Shown here: positions 4,152 to 6,064 of the stretch, piece after piece
How positions within the stretch are numbered: the stretch's first letter is position 1
Layout of the letters: every line of letters begins with the position of its first letter
DNA from: an uncultured Sphingobacteriaceae bacterium
Lineage (GTDB): Bacteria; Bacteroidota; Bacteroidia; Sphingobacteriales; Sphingobacteriaceae
Length of the DNA stretch: 6,064 nt
NCBI GenBank assembly: GCA_937875035.1
Contig: CALNCF010000438.1
Location: 1-6,064, forward strand
Reading direction: 5' to 3'
Made by a program: the position numbers and the translations under genes
The notes under the pieces: generated by a model
Databases searched by the model: none
What the model saw: only the letters and a program-made list of their open reading frames with translations
Told to the model about the DNA's origin: nothing

Positions 4152-6064
4152 ATGAAAGCAAGAATCTCATCTATCCTACTTTTTATCTCCCTTATCGGTC
4201 TTTCATTACACACCTTTGCCCAGACTTCTGCCACCGGCGAAGTAAGAGGCTTTGTGTATGATAAAACGACTGGAGAGCCAATCATCTTTACCAAAGTACT
4301 GTTACAGGGAACCATTCACGGGGCCTCTACAGATGTAAACGGTTTCTTCTCGATCACCAAAATTCCACCGGGCAGCTATACGCTTTTAAGCTCGGGTATC
4401 GGTCTTGATACCTTTACCATGAGTGTAAACCTGGCGGCGGGACAAAAGATCACACAGAACATTTACCTGAATAAATCGGCTATTGGCCTGAAGACGGTAG
4501 ACGTAAGCGCAGATAAGACAGAGAAGGTGACCGAAACCCAGGTATCAGTTACGAAGATCACTCCAAAGCAGATCACCGCGATCCCTTCGGTGGGTGGCGA
4601 GCCCGATCTTGCCCAGTACCTGCAGGTGCTGCCGGGTGTTGTTTTCACCGGCGACCAGGGCGGGCAGCTTTATATCCGCGGAGGTGCGCCTATCCAGAAC
4701 AAGGTGCTGCTGGACGGGATGGTGATCTATAACCCGTTCCATTCCATCGGCTTATTCTCTGTGTTTGAAACGGATATTATCCGGAACGTGGATGTGTACA
4801 CCGGGGGCTTCGGCGCGGAATATGGCGGACGCGTATCAGCGATCATGGATGTAACGACACGCGAAGGAAACAAGAAACGTTTCGCAGGTAAAGTAGCCGT
4901 GAATCCTTTCACTTCCAAGCTGATCCTCGAAGGACCTTTCTCCAAATACAAAGAAGGAAAAACCACGACCTCTTATATCTTCTCCGGGAGAACATCATAC
5001 CTGGAGCAAAGCTCGAAAAGCATCTACAAATATGTAGATACGGCGGGCCTGCCTTATAACTTCACCGACCTGTACGGAAAGGTTTCGATCAATGGTGTGA
5101 ACGGAAGCAAAATCAGCTTCTTCGGGTTTAACTTCAGCGATGAGGTAAATTACCAGGCTCCTGCCGCCCTGAAATGGAACAGCACCGGCTTCGGTACGCA
5201 TTTCGTACTGGTTCCGGCCTCTTCGTCGGTCCTGGTTGACGGTACCTTTGCTTATTCAGGATACGAGATCCAACTGAAAGAGCAACTGACCAAGCCACGC
5301 AAGAGCGAGGTCAACGGCTTTAACTCCGGCATGAACTTCACCTATTTCCTCGGCAGCAATGAATTTAAATACGGTATTGAATTATTAGGATTCAAAACGA
5401 ATTTCCTGTTCACCAACGCAGCAGGGAATACGATCCAGCAGGAAGAATTTACCACCGAGATCGCTACGTTCTTTAAATACAAATACAACCACAAGCGCCT
5501 GATCCTGGAGCCAAGCATCCGCGCACATTACTACGCATCGCTGAGTGAAATGTCGATCGAACCACGCCTGGCGGCTAAGTATGTGCTGACAGAGAATATG
5601 CGACTGAAATTCGCCGGGGGCTTTTACTCCCAGAACCTGATGAGCGCGACTTCCGACCGCGATGTGGTGAACCTGTTCTATGGCTTCCTTTCAGGACCGG
5701 ACAACCTGCCTAAGACCTTCGATGGCGCTGAGGTAACCTCTGCCCTGCAAAAAGCAAGACATGCCATTGGAGGGATCGAAATCGATTTCCTGAGACACTG
5801 GCAGCTGAACATTGAAACCTATATCAAGCACTTCAACCAGTTGACAAACGTGAACAGGGATAAGATCTATAACGATACCCAGGAGAACGCGGACAAGCCT
5901 GATTTCCAGAAAAAGGATTTCATTATTGAAAGAGGAAACGCGACTGGCCTGGATTTCGCCCTGAAATACGAATACAAAAAGATCTATCTGTGGGCGACCT
6001 ATTCCCTCGCTTTTGTTGACCGTTATGACGGGGTGCGTACCTATAACCCGCATTTCGACAGAAG
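4152..6064 (+). CDS. TonB-dependent outer-membrane receptor with carboxypeptidase-regulatory-like domain (3' truncated)
   Basis: TonB-dependent receptors are outer-membrane beta-barrels that import ligands using energy passed from the inner membrane by TonB-ExbB-ExbD. The frame is open from ATG 4152 to the edge, giving 637 full codons with no stop. Residues 1-23 form a signal peptide (MKAR, hydrophobic core, likely cut after TFA before Q24). Residues about 29-112 are a CarboxypepD-regulatory-like beta-sandwich (GEVRGFVYDKTTGEP...DVNGFFSITKIPPGSYTL), typical of Bacteroidota receptors. The plug spans about 138-236, with DLAQYLQVLPGV, LYIRGGAPIQNKVLLDGMVIY, and GGFGAEYGGRVSAIMDVTTREG at its end. 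The remainder has aromatic-rich alternating strands of the barrel (e.g. SKISFFGFNFS); the last strands are missing. The plug resembles receptors that lack a SusD partner, but the downstream side is not visible. The substrate cannot be told from sequence. No SD; the start is set by the signal peptide and the A/T-rich upstream. Confidence 0.93.
   Translation, partial: MKARISSILLFISLIGLSLHTFAQTSATGEVRGFVYDKTTGEPIIFTKVLLQGTIHGASTDVNGFFSITKIPPGSYTLLSSGIGLDTFTMSVNLAAGQKITQNIYLNKSAIGLKTVDVSADKTEKVTETQVSVTKITPKQITAIPSVGGEPDLAQYLQVLPGVVFTGDQGGQLYIRGGAPIQNKVLLDGMVIYNPFHSIGLFSVFETDIIRNVDVYTGGFGAEYGGRVSAIMDVTTREGNKKRFAGKVAVNPFTSKLILEGPFSKYKEGKTTTSYIFSGRTSYLEQSSKSIYKYVDTAGLPYNFTDLYGKVSINGVNGSKISFFGFNFSDEVNYQAPAALKWNSTGFGTHFVLVPASSSVLVDGTFAYSGYEIQLKEQLTKPRKSEVNGFNSGMNFTYFLGSNEFKYGIELLGFKTNFLFTNAAGNTIQQEEFTTEIATFFKYKYNHKRLILEPSIRAHYYASLSEMSIEPRLAAKYVLTENMRLKFAGGFYSQNLMSATSDRDVVNLFYGFLSGPDNLPKTFDGAEVTSALQKARHAIGGIEIDFLRHWQLNIETYIKHFNQLTNVNRDKIYNDTQENADKPDFQKKDFIIERGNATGLDFALKYEYKKIYLWATYSLAFVDRYDGVRTYNPHFDR

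Noticed and set aside
5691..6053. A 120-codon minus-strand frame opposite the receptor
   Set aside because: It is entirely antisense to the receptor's beta-barrel coding region, which is continuous and typical; no independent evidence supports it.

Overview
The window reads as a chromosomal housekeeping stretch from a member of the Bacteroidota, most likely on the Chitinophagales/Sphingobacteriales side rather than Bacteroides itself. Three things point there. Promoter-like sites match the Bacteroidota pattern TTTG-N19-TAnnTTTG, most of the starts lack a Shine-Dalgarno sequence, and the last gene is an outer-membrane TonB-dependent receptor with an N-terminal carboxypeptidase-regulatory-like domain, an architecture typical of this phylum. 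No mobile element, CRISPR array, tRNA or rRNA gene was seen, and all genes lie on the + strand.

Layout. Bases 2-388 hold the C-terminal half of cytidylate kinase (cmk), cut by the left edge. An 80-bp gap carries a good promoter, a small GC hairpin and an AAGGAG ribosome-binding site. Next is rpsA (469-2433), ribosomal protein S1 with six S1 domains and a charged C-terminal tail; cmk-rpsA is a widely conserved gene pair. A strong intrinsic terminator (2455-2484) closes rpsA. Directly after it is a compact promoter (2486-2516) with a 10-bp GC palindrome in its spacer, driving pyrR (2534-3076) and pyrB (3102-4028), an apparent two-gene pyrimidine operon. An 18-bp perfect palindrome spans the pyrB stop codon. 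After a 123-bp AT-rich gap the TonB-dependent receptor starts at 4152 and runs open off the right edge.

How the genes relate. cmk phosphorylates CMP/dCMP, pyrB catalyses the first committed step of de novo pyrimidine synthesis, and pyrR encodes a PRPP/UMP-sensing regulator with possible uracil phosphoribosyltransferase activity. Three of the five genes therefore concern pyrimidine nucleotides, and rpsA links to translation. The receptor is probably a separate transcription unit.

I did not find a convincing undescribed system. The points most worth a second look are regulatory: the SD-bearing rpsA leader in a phylum that mostly ignores SD sequences, the palindrome inside the pyrR promoter, the near-leaderless pyrR start with a three-codon ORF overlapping it, and the palindrome centred on the pyrB stop codon.
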